Shown: one piece after another, positions 5,086 through 5,397 of the stretch
Layout of the letters: each line of letters begins with the position of its first letter
How positions within the stretch are numbered: position 1 is the stretch's first letter
Translations under genes and position numbers: made by a program
The notes under the pieces: generated by a model
Seen by the model: the letters and a program-made list of their open reading frames with translations, nothing else
Database searches by the model: none
Told to the model about the DNA's origin: nothing
Origin: Bacteroidota bacterium
GTDB taxonomy: Bacteria > Bacteroidota > Bacteroidia > Bacteroidales > Prolixibacteraceae
Direction of reading: 5' to 3'
Assembly (NCBI GenBank): GCA_013203755.1
Contig: JABMPI010000544.1
Coordinates: 1-5,397 of the forward strand
DNA length: 5,397 nucleotides

Positions 5086-5397
5086 ATGGCAACATTAATC
5101 ACCAAAGCTAATCTTAAACAACTTGATGACAAGAAGAAAATTATTGAAAATGTAAATTGGGATAATTTTGAAGGTACAAAATACGATATTACTATCGGTA
5201 GCAGATTTCTTAAAGCAAAGTTTGGTCAACCTGTTGCATTTGATGAACTGAGAAGTCATGAAAAAAGATTAGATGCATGTGTTGAACCTGGAGAAGTAGT
5301 TTTCGTACTATCAAATGAAAAGTTTTGTTTGCCGAGCAACATTAAACTAAATCTGTTGCCAAAACGTTCTTTAAGTCATGATGGGATATCGGTATTA
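5086..5397 (+). CDS. dCTP deaminase/dUTPase-fold protein, N-terminal part (cut by window end)
   Basis: The first 104 residues resemble the trimeric dCTP deaminase/dUTPase family, whose classical members turn dCTP into dUTP or hydrolyse dUTP. Visible landmarks are YDITIGSRF (33-41, matching the DVRLGNKF-type strand of E. coli Dcd), VEPGEVVFVLSNEKFCLP (66-83, the PGE..L...E...LP signature), and LPKRSLSHDGI (91-101, the RSS...G phosphate-binding region). This last stretch has RSL rather than RSS and is one residue shorter, so activity may differ. The catalytic glutamate would lie beyond the window. An in-frame TGA at 5035-5037 rules out long extensions; ATG 5086 is favoured over GTG 5062 and TTG 5053. 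The A-rich leader lacks a Shine-Dalgarno sequence. The gene is AT-rich (18 G/C in 5161-5220). It could supply nucleotides for the phage, or deplete dCTP as in known anti-phage deaminases. A fused C-terminal domain cannot be excluded. Confidence 0.75.
   Translation, partial: MATLITKANLKQLDDKKKIIENVNWDNFEGTKYDITIGSRFLKAKFGQPVAFDELRSHEKRLDACVEPGEVVFVLSNEKFCLPSNIKLNLLPKRSLSHDGISVL

Overview
The window looks like phage or prophage DNA from a Bacteroidota host. Three things suggest this: a small plus large terminase pair, start sites without clear Shine-Dalgarno sequences, and matches to the Bacteroidota -7 promoter box TAnnTTTG in the long intergenic region. The host assignment is an inference. 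No rRNA, tRNA, CRISPR array or complete insertion sequence is visible.

Layout. The 3' end of an unrecognised plus-strand gene (2-160) is followed by an AT-rich gene for a two-pass membrane protein with a coiled coil and a possible winged-helix tail (245-1126). Next comes a probable terminase small subunit (1169-1756), overlapping the start of the terminase large subunit (1740-3362). The large subunit has Walker A, Walker B and three acidic nuclease residues. A minus-strand gene (4153-3359) then converges on terminase, and the two stop codons share one TTAA. It encodes another two-pass membrane and coiled-coil protein, with a different C-terminal domain. About 930 bases without a convincing gene follow (4154-5085), rich in palindromes, hairpins and homopolymer tracts. 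At the right edge a plus-strand gene begins (5086 onward) and is cut by the window end; its first 104 residues resemble the dCTP deaminase/dUTPase fold.

How the parts relate. The terminase pair would recognise, cut and package DNA. It is unusual that no portal gene follows the large subunit; a convergent, AT-rich gene of non-packaging type is there instead. The two membrane coiled-coil genes and the deaminase-like gene are clearly more AT-rich than terminase in sampled stretches. This suggests cargo around a packaging core, possibly host-interaction, exclusion or defence genes, or else a satellite or decayed prophage. The region before the deaminase-like gene carries two sets of repeated palindromes that look like operators, plus candidate -7 boxes, so that gene may be under dedicated control. 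None of the cargo functions can be proven from this sequence alone.
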